In this document: positions 1 to 5,200 of the stretch, piece by piece
How the letters are laid out: each line of letters opens with the position of its first letter
Position numbering within the stretch: the first letter of the stretch is position 1
DNA from: Candidatus Bathyarchaeum sp.
GTDB lineage: Archaea; Thermoproteota; Bathyarchaeia; Bathyarchaeales; Bathyarchaeaceae
Assembly: GCA_003096255.1 (NCBI GenBank)
Contig: PIXS01000004.1
Span: 1 to 5,408, forward strand
Direction: 5' to 3'
Length of the DNA: 5,408 bases
Notes under the pieces: generated by a model
What the model was told of the DNA's origin: nothing
Databases searched by the model: none
Seen by the model: only the letters and a program-made list of their open reading frames with translations
Made by a program: the position numbers and the translations under genes

Positions 1-124
1 CGCTCCATGCGAGCGGACTTGGGGTGAGGTGTCGTCCACTGGGCGATGACGAATCTTGGGTTCGCAAGTAGGGAGAAGTCGTAACAAGGTATCCGTAGCG
101 GAAGCTGCGGATGGATCACCTCCT
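1..124 (+). rRNA. rrs: 16S rRNA, 3' end (partial, 5' part outside the window)
   Basis: This is the end of small-subunit rRNA. The universal decoding-site strand GTCGTAACAAGGT lies at 78-90. It is followed by helix 45: ATCCGTAGC (91-99) pairs with GCTGCGGAT (104-112) around the GGAA tetraloop (100-103), whose two adenines are the usual dimethylation target of KsgA/Dim1. The gene ends with GGATCACCTCCT (113-124), which contains the anti-Shine-Dalgarno sequence. That sequence matches the GGAGG and GAGG sites seen upstream of genes in this window. The upper part of helix 44 precedes position 78. I set the 3' end at 124 by analogy with other archaeal 16S genes; the mature end could differ by a base or two. 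No tRNA or 23S gene follows, which is unlike the usual archaeal 16S-tRNA-Ala-23S order. Confidence 0.96.
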
Positions 125-129
125 AAGAT

Positions 130-150
130 TTTCACGATTAAATTGTGAAA
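130..150 (+). other. Imperfect palindrome just after 16S rRNA
   Basis: TTTCAC (130-135) is the reverse complement of GTGAAA (145-150). ATT (137-139) and AAT (141-143) extend the symmetry, giving a possible 9-bp stem with one G-U pair. It starts six bases after the 16S end and runs into the first bases of repeat copy A. It could be part of 16S 3'-end processing. The 5' flank of 16S is outside the window, so the usual processing stem cannot be tested here. Confidence 0.4.
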
Positions 151-253
151 CAGCTTGCTCTGTCCTCGGACAGAGAGAGGTGCAGGCTTACGGGTGGGGT
201 TGGCTAATGGGACCTTTCCCTAGCCGCTCACTGTTGAGCACCCTTTATATTTT
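140..253 (+). repeat. Structured ~110-nt repeat, copy A (full length, after 16S rRNA)
   Basis: This is the first full copy of a repeat seen three times in the window. It aligns without gaps to 5201-5314 with nine differences over the first 107 positions. Visible structure: stem 1 is CTCTGTC (158-164) pairing with GACAGAG (169-175) around a CTCG loop. Stem 2 has GGGA (209-212) pairing with TCCC (217-220) inside an outer helix, GGTT (198-201) with AGCC (222-225). The 3' end reads GTTGAGCACCC followed by a T-rich tract (244-253). GCACC (238-242) can also pair with GGTGC (179-183). The element may be a terminator or processing element of the rRNA transcript, or a separate structured RNA. I do not recognise it as SRP RNA, RNase P RNA, 5S rRNA or tRNA. 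Confidence 0.85.
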
Positions 254-260
254 ATAATAA

Positions 261-485
261 TCAATGCATAGACTTCTGTAATCTTCCAATAATCTCATTT
301 TGAACTGCTTCCCCTAGGTCTACAAAATATGCACGATACTCAATTAGCTAAGACTCTAGCACCTCGTTCATAGCACCAGTTCTATATCCAAAAGCATCAA
401 ATGTGACAAAGCAACCATGTCATCAGCTTTATCTGAATATCAGCGAAATTTCACTGATAGGAACGAAGTTTTTCTTTGGATTCAT
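261..485 (-). pseudogene. Decayed reverse-strand gene remnant, unknown function
   Basis: On the reverse strand, one frame from about 416 to the TGA at 261-263 reads as protein-like sequence broken by a single TAG (348-350). It includes FDAFGYRTGAMNEVLES before the stop and EYRAYFVDLGEAVQNEIIG after it. A different frame upstream (about 443-375) reads SDKADDMVALSH, and a third begins with an ATG at 485 (MNPKKNFVPISEISLIF). Joined by two frameshifts, these would give a mostly helical protein of roughly 70 residues. This pattern suggests decay of a real gene, but the stretch is short and I recognise no family. Its end converges on repeat copy A. Confidence 0.35.
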
Positions 486-490
486 AACTG

Positions 491-1528
491 ATGGAAGCAG
501 TGAAACAATTGGAAGAATATGATGGAGTGTTGCTCAGATGTGATGAGCTTCAGTATCATTCATCAGAAAGCAAGAAACATCTGACTACACAACTCATTAG
601 GAATCTCAAATCTGCATTGAGAGACCATGACATTTCATTCGACAAAATCCTACCTACGTGCCACTTCATCTACATCAGTACTAGCGACGCCTTAGGGGTT
701 TACAAAGTTGCATCTGGAGTCTTTGGCGTTTCACACGCAGCACCAGTGATAGTTTCGCCAGATACCGAGTCTTCTCTCTTAATGGACACCTATAACAGAG
801 AGGTATGCGATGGCAAGGTGTTTCTGTCAAAGGAGTGGACTGAGGGTGTGGGTGGCATGCCCACAGGAAGTCAAGGAAAAGTCGTGTGTACAATTTCCGG
901 AGGTCTCGACTCTCCTATTGCAGCTTATAAGATGATGAAAAGAGGTTGTGTGCCGGTCTTCCTCCATTTCGACAATGTTCCTTTTGGGGATGAATCTACT
1001 CGAAACCTAGCAATCCGACAAGCAAAGAGGCTCACTGAGTACATTCATGGACATGAGATCAAGATGTATGTTGTCCCGCATGGCGAAGATTTGACTGAAG
1101 TGCTTCGACATGCTCCACGAAAGCTGACATGTGTTTTTTGCAGGAGAAATATGTATCGACTGGCCCAAGAAGTGGCCTTTATAGAAAATGCTGATGCAAT
1201 TGTAACTGGCGAGATAATAGGAGAACAGGCCTCTCAGACAACTAGAAATTTACTTGCTGAGGATACTGCAGTAACTGAGATTCCCATCATGAGACCCTGC
1301 ATTGGAGATGACAAGAACGAGATTTTGAAAATGGCAATGAAGATTCGCACATACGAATTTGCCCATGAAGCTGTTTCATGTTGCTCATTACCCCCCAAGC
1401 ACCCTACGGTCTATTCCAATCCTGATACGATTAAACCGATAGAAGAGAAGATGGACATGGGTTGGATAGCTGCTGAAATTTCTAATTCCGAAGTATTAAT
1501 CCTAAAGGAGGGTAGTGAGAATGTCTGA
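491..1528 (+). CDS. thiI: ThiI-type tRNA sulfurtransferase / thiamine thiazole synthesis protein lacking a THUMP domain
   Basis: ThiI adenylates U8 of tRNA and inserts sulfur to make 4-thiouridine; in many organisms it also supplies sulfur for the thiazole of thiamine. Residues 10-90 fit the N-terminal ferredoxin-like domain (LLRCDEL, VFGV). From EGVGGMPTGSQGKVV (118-132) onward the PP-loop ATPase is typical: SGGLDSP (136-142), MMKRGC (148-153), VTGEIIGEQASQT (238-250) and HPTV (304-307). CVFC (214-217) matches the CxxC reported as essential in rhodanese-less methanogen ThiI. Cys297/298 lie where bacterial ThiI has its PP-loop-domain cysteine before the SPTV motif. There is no rhodanese domain. 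About 75-80 residues carrying the THUMP core are missing between the two domains, which makes 345 residues short for this family. An in-frame stop at 485-487 fixes the ATG start. I see no clear promoter or strong ribosome site upstream. Confidence 0.92.
   Translation: MEAVKQLEEYDGVLLRCDELQYHSSESKKHLTTQLIRNLKSALRDHDISFDKILPTCHFIYISTSDALGVYKVASGVFGVSHAAPVIVSPDTESSLLMDTYNREVCDGKVFLSKEWTEGVGGMPTGSQGKVVCTISGGLDSPIAAYKMMKRGCVPVFLHFDNVPFGDESTRNLAIRQAKRLTEYIHGHEIKMYVVPHGEDLTEVLRHAPRKLTCVFCRRNMYRLAQEVAFIENADAIVTGEIIGEQASQTTRNLLAEDTAVTEIPIMRPCIGDDKNEILKMAMKIRTYEFAHEAVSCCSLPPKHPTVYSNPDTIKPIEEKMDMGWIAAEISNSEVLILKEGSENV
1504..1512 (+). promoter_or_regulatory. Strong Shine-Dalgarno site inside the thiI end
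   Basis: AAAGGAGGG lies within the last codons of thiI and pairs well with the 16S tail CACCTCCT seen at 117-124. Its 8-nt distance to the ATG at 1521 decides that start over the GTG at 1515 and points to translational coupling or re-initiation. Confidence 0.7.
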
Positions 1529-1811
1529 CCCTTTCATCATCAAACTTTGTTCTGATGGTGCAGCTTTTGAGGTGAAATCCATGCAGAGGACTAAACTTGA
1601 TCTTATATCAGTCAGTGAGGAATTAGCATCACTTACTAGGATGAGAATTCGAGTTAAATTACCTGTGATATTGATTCTTGAAGGCGAAGATGGACAATCC
1701 ATCACAGTCTATCCATCAGGTCGGTTGCTCCTCAGAAAATTCCCGTCTGAAGAGAGCGTTAGAAAAACAGCCCTAGAAATTTCACCAAGTCTCTACTCTG
1801 GTAAGAGGTAA
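1521..1811 (+). CDS. Small 96-aa protein of unknown function, translationally coupled to thiI
   Basis: The ATG at 1521 overlaps the last 8 nt of thiI. It is preceded by AAAGGAGGG (1504-1512), a strong Shine-Dalgarno match to the 16S tail with an 8-nt gap. An in-frame GTG at 1515 sits too close to that site, so I prefer the ATG. The product is basic and compact: a first strand (FIIKLCSDG), a helical stretch (residues ~19-38), then strands RIRVKLPVILILEG and SITVYPSGRLLLRK, and a final helix SEESVRKTALEI. The strand-strand-helix end recalls TBP-like or Pcc1-like small folds, but the resemblance is weak and I assign no family. The overlap with thiI implies joint expression and possibly a shared role in tRNA sulfuration. 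There is no signal peptide or membrane segment. The stop codon lies inside the start of repeat copy C. Confidence 0.82.
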   Translation: MSDPFIIKLCSDGAAFEVKSMQRTKLDLISVSEELASLTRMRIRVKLPVILILEGEDGQSITVYPSGRLLLRKFPSEESVRKTALEISPSLYSGKR

Positions 1812-1877
1812 AAACTGACGGGGTCGGCTGAACTGGGATCTTTCCCTCTCCGACTCTGTTGAGCACCCTTTCTCTTT
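1804..1877 (+). repeat. Structured repeat, copy C (3' half only, after the 96-aa gene)
   Basis: This copy shares with copy B the stretches TGGGATCTTTCCCT (1834-1847) and CTGTTGAGCACCCTTT (1856-1871), plus a T-rich tail. Its outer helix is the clearest of the three: GTCGG (1823-1827) pairs with CCGAC (1850-1854), extendable to seven pairs (1821-1827 with 1850-1856), and GGGA (1835-1838) pairs with TCCC (1843-1846). The CUCUGUC-YUCG-GACAGAG stem of the full copies is absent. A weak match AGAGGT (1804-1809) overlaps the stop codon of the upstream gene, so the element begins essentially at the end of that reading frame. It probably ends the thiI operon transcript, or is a truncated copy of the full element. 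Confidence 0.75.
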
Positions 1878-1900
1878 TGCACTGGTTTTTCCTACAGACC

Positions 1901-2400
1901 TCATGATTGCTTTTTGAGAAAGACAATGATGATTAGGACGATAATAGTCCCAATCACACCACCAATCGCCAGGATTACCATTGGATTAGGTCATCCCGGA
2001 GTGGTACCAGTTGGTGTGGGTGATGATGATGTTGTTGATTCTGTAATCGTAGGGCGAGTTGGTAAAACAATTCCTATACCACCAGCAAACGCTTCATCTA
2101 ATGGAAACTCATTTACTATCTGAGTGGAGTGAGTCCCTTCTTGCTTTTCTTCAGCAGATCTGTATTTCCCGAAGCAACTTGCTACAATCGATTATACGTT
2201 TCTCAGGGTTCTCCCCTCAGCCAATTTCAAGCGCTCCATGAATAGACTGACCTTCTAGCACAGGGCATTCATTCACAAAAGGATTTGGTATTGATAGGCA
2301 TTATCCGCAGCTGGTAGTCCTGATTGAAATCATGAGGTGTGCTAGTACGACGTCCCTATAGTTCGAGTTATATGTAAACCTCTTCGACCATCTACGATAT
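1901..2400 (-). pseudogene. Decayed gene for a surface protein with a C-terminal membrane anchor
   Basis: Read on the reverse strand, this region is protein-like in several shifting frames. Starting from the 5' side: IVDGRRGLHITRTIGTS (about 2399-2349), STPHDFNQDYQLRIMPI (about 2343-2293) and IPNPFVNECPVLEGQ (about 2291-2247). That frame runs to a TGA at 2217-2219 and continues with GENPEKRIIDC. After a further frameshift come EEKQEGTHSTQIVNEFPLDE and a Ser/Thr/Pro linker TESTTSSSPTPTGTTPG (1994-2044). A TGA (1991-1993) interrupts the frame, and a ~22-residue hydrophobic helix (1916-1981, MVILAIGGVIGTIIVL onward) ends in KKQS and the stop at 1901-1903. The linker, helix and basic tail are typical of archaeal extracellular proteins anchored by their C-terminus. 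At least two stops and two or three frameshifts mark it as inactive. The 5' part is missing; the MFS gene begins there. The protein family is not recognised. Confidence 0.6.
2367..2376 (+). promoter_or_regulatory. TATA-like box for the MFS gene
   Basis: GTTATATGTA is centred about 34 nt before the ATG at 2405. With the usual archaeal spacing, transcription would begin near 2395-2400, giving a leader of only a few bases. That fits the absence of any Shine-Dalgarno sequence before this ATG. The assignment rests on pattern and spacing alone. The site lies within the decayed reverse-strand gene. Confidence 0.35.
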
Positions 2401-2404
2401 TTCA

Positions 2405-3748
2405 ATGGAGAATAATGCACGCCATGAGGTAGAGTCTCTACGCCCGTTCGCCATACTATGGGGAGGGCAGGCTGCCTCACTCTTTGGCACACGAATTGTC
2501 AGATTTGCGTTGGTTTGGTGGATTACAGATATCACGGGATCTGCAACAGTCCTTGCAATAGCCACGATTATGGCTTTGTTACCCCAGGTGTTTGTAGCTC
2601 CCTTTGCCGGTTCATATGTCGACCGCTGGGATAGGCGTAAGATAATGATTGCTGCGGATTCGTTGACGGCATTGACCATTCTTGGTCTATCATTTCTCTT
2701 TGCAGTAAATATCGTTGAGCTATGGCATATCTTCCTAATCATGTTACTTGGAGCAAGCTTTGGTGCCTTTCATTTCCCAGCAATGCAGGCATCGACTACT
2801 CTTATGGTTCCAAGACAACATCTTGCAAGGGTAGGAGGAATGAATCAGGCGCTAAATGGTGCATCAAACATAGTGGCACCCCCATTGGGAGCAGTTCTCT
2901 ATGTTCTTCTTCCTATGCAAAGTATTCTCTTTATAGACATTTCATCAGCAGTATTTGCAGTACTCTGTCTTGCTTTAATCAAAGTCCCACAGCCAGTTCG
3001 CAAAATATCTGTTCAGGAAACTTCGGTCTTGGGAGATATGAAAGAAGGCCTACAATTTTTGAGAGGATGGCGAGGAGGGTTTCTGCTTGTCATCATGGCA
3101 ATGATCCTGAACATGCTCACTACACCAGCATTCAGTCTATCACCAATCTTGGTTAAGAACTACTTCTTGGGAGGCGCGGAAGAATTGGCTTTGTTGCAGG
3201 CAGCTGGTGCTCTTTCCATGGTTGTTGGAGCCGTCCTATTGACTGCTTGGGGAGGTACTAAACGGAAAATCCTAACTGCAGTAGGGGCATTAGTTCTGCA
3301 GGGTGTGGGAGTGACCCTGATTGGGTTGGTACCATCAGACTCATTCTTTGTAGCCGTTCTCTTCTACTCAGCTGTATCATTTCTGAATCCTATTGTTAAC
3401 GGAGTACTGATAGCAATAATGCAGGCAACGGTTCCACCCGACAAACAGGGTCGTGTTTTTGCACTAATCATTGCTGGAGCAACAGCAATGTCGCCTCTGG
3501 GACTTGCTATTGGAGGGCCTATTGCTGATGTTGCAGGAGTGACGGTGTTCTTCCTTGTAGCGGGGATTGGAACTATCATCCTAAGTATTACTGCTTTCTT
3601 TAACAAAGACATAATGACAATCGAGGACCATGCTGAAGCAAGAAAACACGAGCAGCAACAGGTCGGTCTGATCGAAGAAGAGGATGAAATTAGAACCTAC
3701 ATGTCCAGTGAATCAGTAGACGAACACAAAAGTCCGAGTGAACGCTAA
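2405..3748 (+). CDS. MFS efflux transporter (MFS_3 / macrolide-efflux-like family)
   Basis: The product is a 447-aa membrane protein with about 12 hydrophobic segments, the normal size for the major facilitator superfamily. The opening FAILWGGQAASLFGTRIVRF with WWITDITGSATVLA matches the drug and siderophore exporter branch (EntS/MefA-like, MFS_3). Loop 2-3 motif A is visible as GSYVDRWDRRK (residues 69-79), with D73, R74 and R77-R78. A degenerate counterpart, WGGTKRK (282-288), lies in the second half, and VPPDKQGRVFALIIAG (343-358) is characteristic of this branch. The C-terminus from about 400 is a charged cytoplasmic tail rich in Glu. It is expected to export a small hydrophobic compound by proton antiport; the substrate cannot be read from sequence. 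An in-frame stop at 2375-2377 limits the start to ATG 2405. It appears to be transcribed alone. Confidence 0.9.
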   Translation: MENNARHEVESLRPFAILWGGQAASLFGTRIVRFALVWWITDITGSATVLAIATIMALLPQVFVAPFAGSYVDRWDRRKIMIAADSLTALTILGLSFLFAVNIVELWHIFLIMLLGASFGAFHFPAMQASTTLMVPRQHLARVGGMNQALNGASNIVAPPLGAVLYVLLPMQSILFIDISSAVFAVLCLALIKVPQPVRKISVQETSVLGDMKEGLQFLRGWRGGFLLVIMAMILNMLTTPAFSLSPILVKNYFLGGAEELALLQAAGALSMVVGAVLLTAWGGTKRKILTAVGALVLQGVGVTLIGLVPSDSFFVAVLFYSAVSFLNPIVNGVLIAIMQATVPPDKQGRVFALIIAGATAMSPLGLAIGGPIADVAGVTVFFLVAGIGTIILSITAFFNKDIMTIEDHAEARKHEQQQVGLIEEEDEIRTYMSSESVDEHKSPSER

Positions 3749-3854
3749 AAAACAATCTCAGATTTTCAATCCTTGAACTACGGAATGCTAAACTCCCACT
3801 TAGTGAGTGGACCTCATGTCTAACATCCTCGAAGAATGATGATAGAGGTATTTA

Positions 3855-3953
3855 ATGAGTCAGTATGCAAAAACAGACCCCTTTTCCATGACTGCTAACA
3901 AAATAGAATTCATGAAGAATGAATGGCTGAAAACGTATTTCTTATATCAGTGA
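3855..3953 (+). CDS. Possible 32-aa microprotein, unknown function
   Basis: An ATG at 3855 opens 32 codons ending in TGA at 3951-3953. It is preceded by GAGGT (3845-3849), a five-base match to the 16S tail at a 5-nt gap. The peptide is MSQYAKTDPFSMTANK followed by an amphipathic, aromatic end (FMKNEWLKTYFLYQ). I recognise no family and see no membrane segment. Its last codons overlap the TATA-like box assigned to the esterase gene, so it may be chance sequence. Confidence 0.25.
   Translation: MSQYAKTDPFSMTANKIEFMKNEWLKTYFLYQ
3942..3947 (+). promoter_or_regulatory. TATA-like box for the esterase gene
   Basis: TTATAT with flanking T-rich sequence (TTTCTTATATC) would place transcription start near 3970. 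That leaves a leader of about 40 nt before the preferred ATG at 4009 and its Shine-Dalgarno site, and puts the upstream TTG at 3964 at or before the transcript start. The assignment rests on pattern and spacing alone. Confidence 0.35.
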
Positions 3954-3997
3954 CACGAAGGCTTTGTCCAAAACAAGTTGGCAGATGCTTGTGAGCA

Positions 3998-4003
3998 AGA
4001 GGA
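3998..4003 (+). promoter_or_regulatory. Shine-Dalgarno site deciding the esterase start
   Basis: AGAGGA lies 5 nt before ATG 4009 and 11 nt before ATG 4015. No comparable site precedes the upstream TTG (3964) or ATG (3985), and the conserved hydrolase sequence begins only after residue ~16 of the longest frame. Confidence 0.5.
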
Positions 4004-4008
4004 TTGAG

Positions 4009-5148
4009 ATGACTATGGAAATTGTTGTAGGAGAAAAGATAGTTGTTAAATCTGAAGTTCTCGGGGAAGATAGGATAGTTCTTGTAAGATACCCCAAGAA
4101 CTACAATGATTCTAACAAGAAATATCCTGTGCTTTATCTGCTGGATGCAGAATTTTTCTTCTACCAGGCTATAGCGGCAGTTGAGTTCTTATCAGAATGT
4201 GGCTACATTAGCCCCAAACCAATTCCAGAGATGATTGTTATTGGAATTGTTAATGTGGATCGAAATCGAGACTATACACCGACTTTTGCTCCTAAACAGC
4301 GAGAGGTTCTTGAATTTCCAACAAGTGGAAAAGCTGAGAAATTCATTGAATTTCTGAAAATGGAGCTCATTCCTCTAGTGGAAAAAAAGTACCGCACGCA
4401 TCCGTTTAGGATTTTGGCAGGTTGGTCACTAGGAGGACTGCTAACCATTCATAGCTTCTTATATCACCCTGATCTCTTCTCTGCTTATCTAGCTATCAGT
4501 CCAAGTCTCTGGTGGGATGAAGACCTCTATGTAAAGCGAACAAAATCTCTGCTGGCTCAAAGAAAGGTATCTGATAAACCACTGATCACAACGATTGGAT
4601 CTGAAGAAGGGGGAGACATTGGACGAAGCGTTAGGGATGGGTTTATTCCACTTTTTACAAGTCATTCGAAGAAGAGTTCCAACTTCAAGGCTGTAGAGCT
4701 TCCTCTTGAAAATCACACTTTTGGTCCCTATAGAGCATTATACGAGGGGATGAAAGCATTTTATTCTGACGACATAATTTCACAAGAAATCATTGACAAG
4801 GGATTAGATGCCGTTAATTCATTTTATGAGAATCTTTCAAAGAAATATGGGTACGAAGTTCTTATTCCAGAATCAACTTACTCCCAAGTCGCGAGCAGCA
4901 TGTATAGGCAAGGAAAAGAATCCCAAGCTTTGGAAATTGCTAAAACGTACGTTCAAGAATATCCTGAATCATCATATGCTCATTATTATGTTGGAACCAG
5001 ATATCTAAGAGCACAACTTATTGAATTGGCTACAGAATCTGTAGAAAAAGCTCTAGAAATTGAGCTAAACCGTTTTGTACCTGACTCTGAAAAAATATTC
5101 GCTTATAATTTGAGGATGCAGGAGATTAGGAGTAATAGTTCCACCTAA
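4009..5148 (+). CDS. Alpha/beta-hydrolase esterase (Fes/esterase-D-like) fused to a C-terminal TPR region
   Basis: This is a predicted serine hydrolase of the putative-esterase family (PF00756 type), which includes enterochelin esterases and S-formylglutathione hydrolase. With the ATG at 4009 the protein has 379 residues. Family signs in order: YPVLYLLDAEFFF (39-51); IVNVDRNRDYTPTF (80-93); the nucleophile elbow AGWSLGG (137-143) with Ser140; ISPSLWWDE (163-171); the acidic segment GSEEGGD (197-203), a likely source of the catalytic acid; and His236 in LENHTFGP. Residues ~290-350 look like one to two TPR units (YRQGKESQALEIAKTYVQEY, YLRAQLIELATESVEKALEI), suggesting a partner-binding module. 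There is no signal peptide, so it is probably cytoplasmic. The start was chosen because AGAGGA (3998-4003) sits 5 nt upstream; a longer frame opens at TTG 3964, and ATG 4015 is also possible. Substrate unknown. Confidence 0.87.
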   Translation: MTMEIVVGEKIVVKSEVLGEDRIVLVRYPKNYNDSNKKYPVLYLLDAEFFFYQAIAAVEFLSECGYISPKPIPEMIVIGIVNVDRNRDYTPTFAPKQREVLEFPTSGKAEKFIEFLKMELIPLVEKKYRTHPFRILAGWSLGGLLTIHSFLYHPDLFSAYLAISPSLWWDEDLYVKRTKSLLAQRKVSDKPLITTIGSEEGGDIGRSVRDGFIPLFTSHSKKSSNFKAVELPLENHTFGPYRALYEGMKAFYSDDIISQEIIDKGLDAVNSFYENLSKKYGYEVLIPESTYSQVASSMYRQGKESQALEIAKTYVQEYPESSYAHYYVGTRYLRAQLIELATESVEKALEIELNRFVPDSEKIFAYNLRMQEIRSNSST

Positions 5149-5172
5149 CGATAATCTGCCATAACAAGATGT

Positions 5173-5198
5173 TTGCATCCAAAGTTGCGAAGATGCAA
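5173..5198 (+). other. Inverted repeat between the esterase gene and repeat copy B
   Basis: TTGCATC (5173-5179) and GATGCAA (5192-5198) are perfect 7-bp complements around a 12-nt loop. The hairpin ends three bases before repeat copy B, in the position of the different palindrome (130-150) before copy A. No T-run follows directly, so it is not a simple intrinsic terminator by itself. Confidence 0.45.
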
Positions 5199-5200
5199 TC

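Noticed and set aside
140..253. Repeat copy A as tRNA, 5S rRNA, SRP RNA or RNase P RNA
   Set aside because: There is no cloverleaf or T-loop consensus, no SRP domain IV loop motif, no RNase P core sequence, and the length fits none of them well.
681..893. Reverse-strand open frame inside thiI
   Set aside because: It lies wholly within a well-supported gene, has low-complexity, Arg/Leu-rich composition and no ribosome site; it is a shadow frame.
1515..1520. GTG start for the small gene after thiI
   Set aside because: It is only about 2 nt from the Shine-Dalgarno core, too close for normal initiation; ATG 1521 is correctly spaced.
1914..2123. Forward-strand frame with Val/Ile-rich sequence
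   Set aside because: The reverse strand of the same stretch reads as a Ser/Thr/Pro linker plus membrane anchor, which explains the composition; the forward frame has no ribosome site.
2301..2742. Reverse-strand frames across the MFS start
   Set aside because: Most of their length is antisense to the transporter; only the part below about 2400 may belong to the decayed reverse-strand gene.
3796..3810. Hairpin CCACT/AGTGG after the MFS gene as a terminator
   Set aside because: The stem is only 5 bp with no T-run after it; too weak to annotate as a terminator.
3964..4008. TTG start giving a 394-aa esterase
   Set aside because: The extra 15 residues show no family similarity, the TTG lacks a ribosome site, and AGAGGA at 3998-4003 fits ATG 4009.
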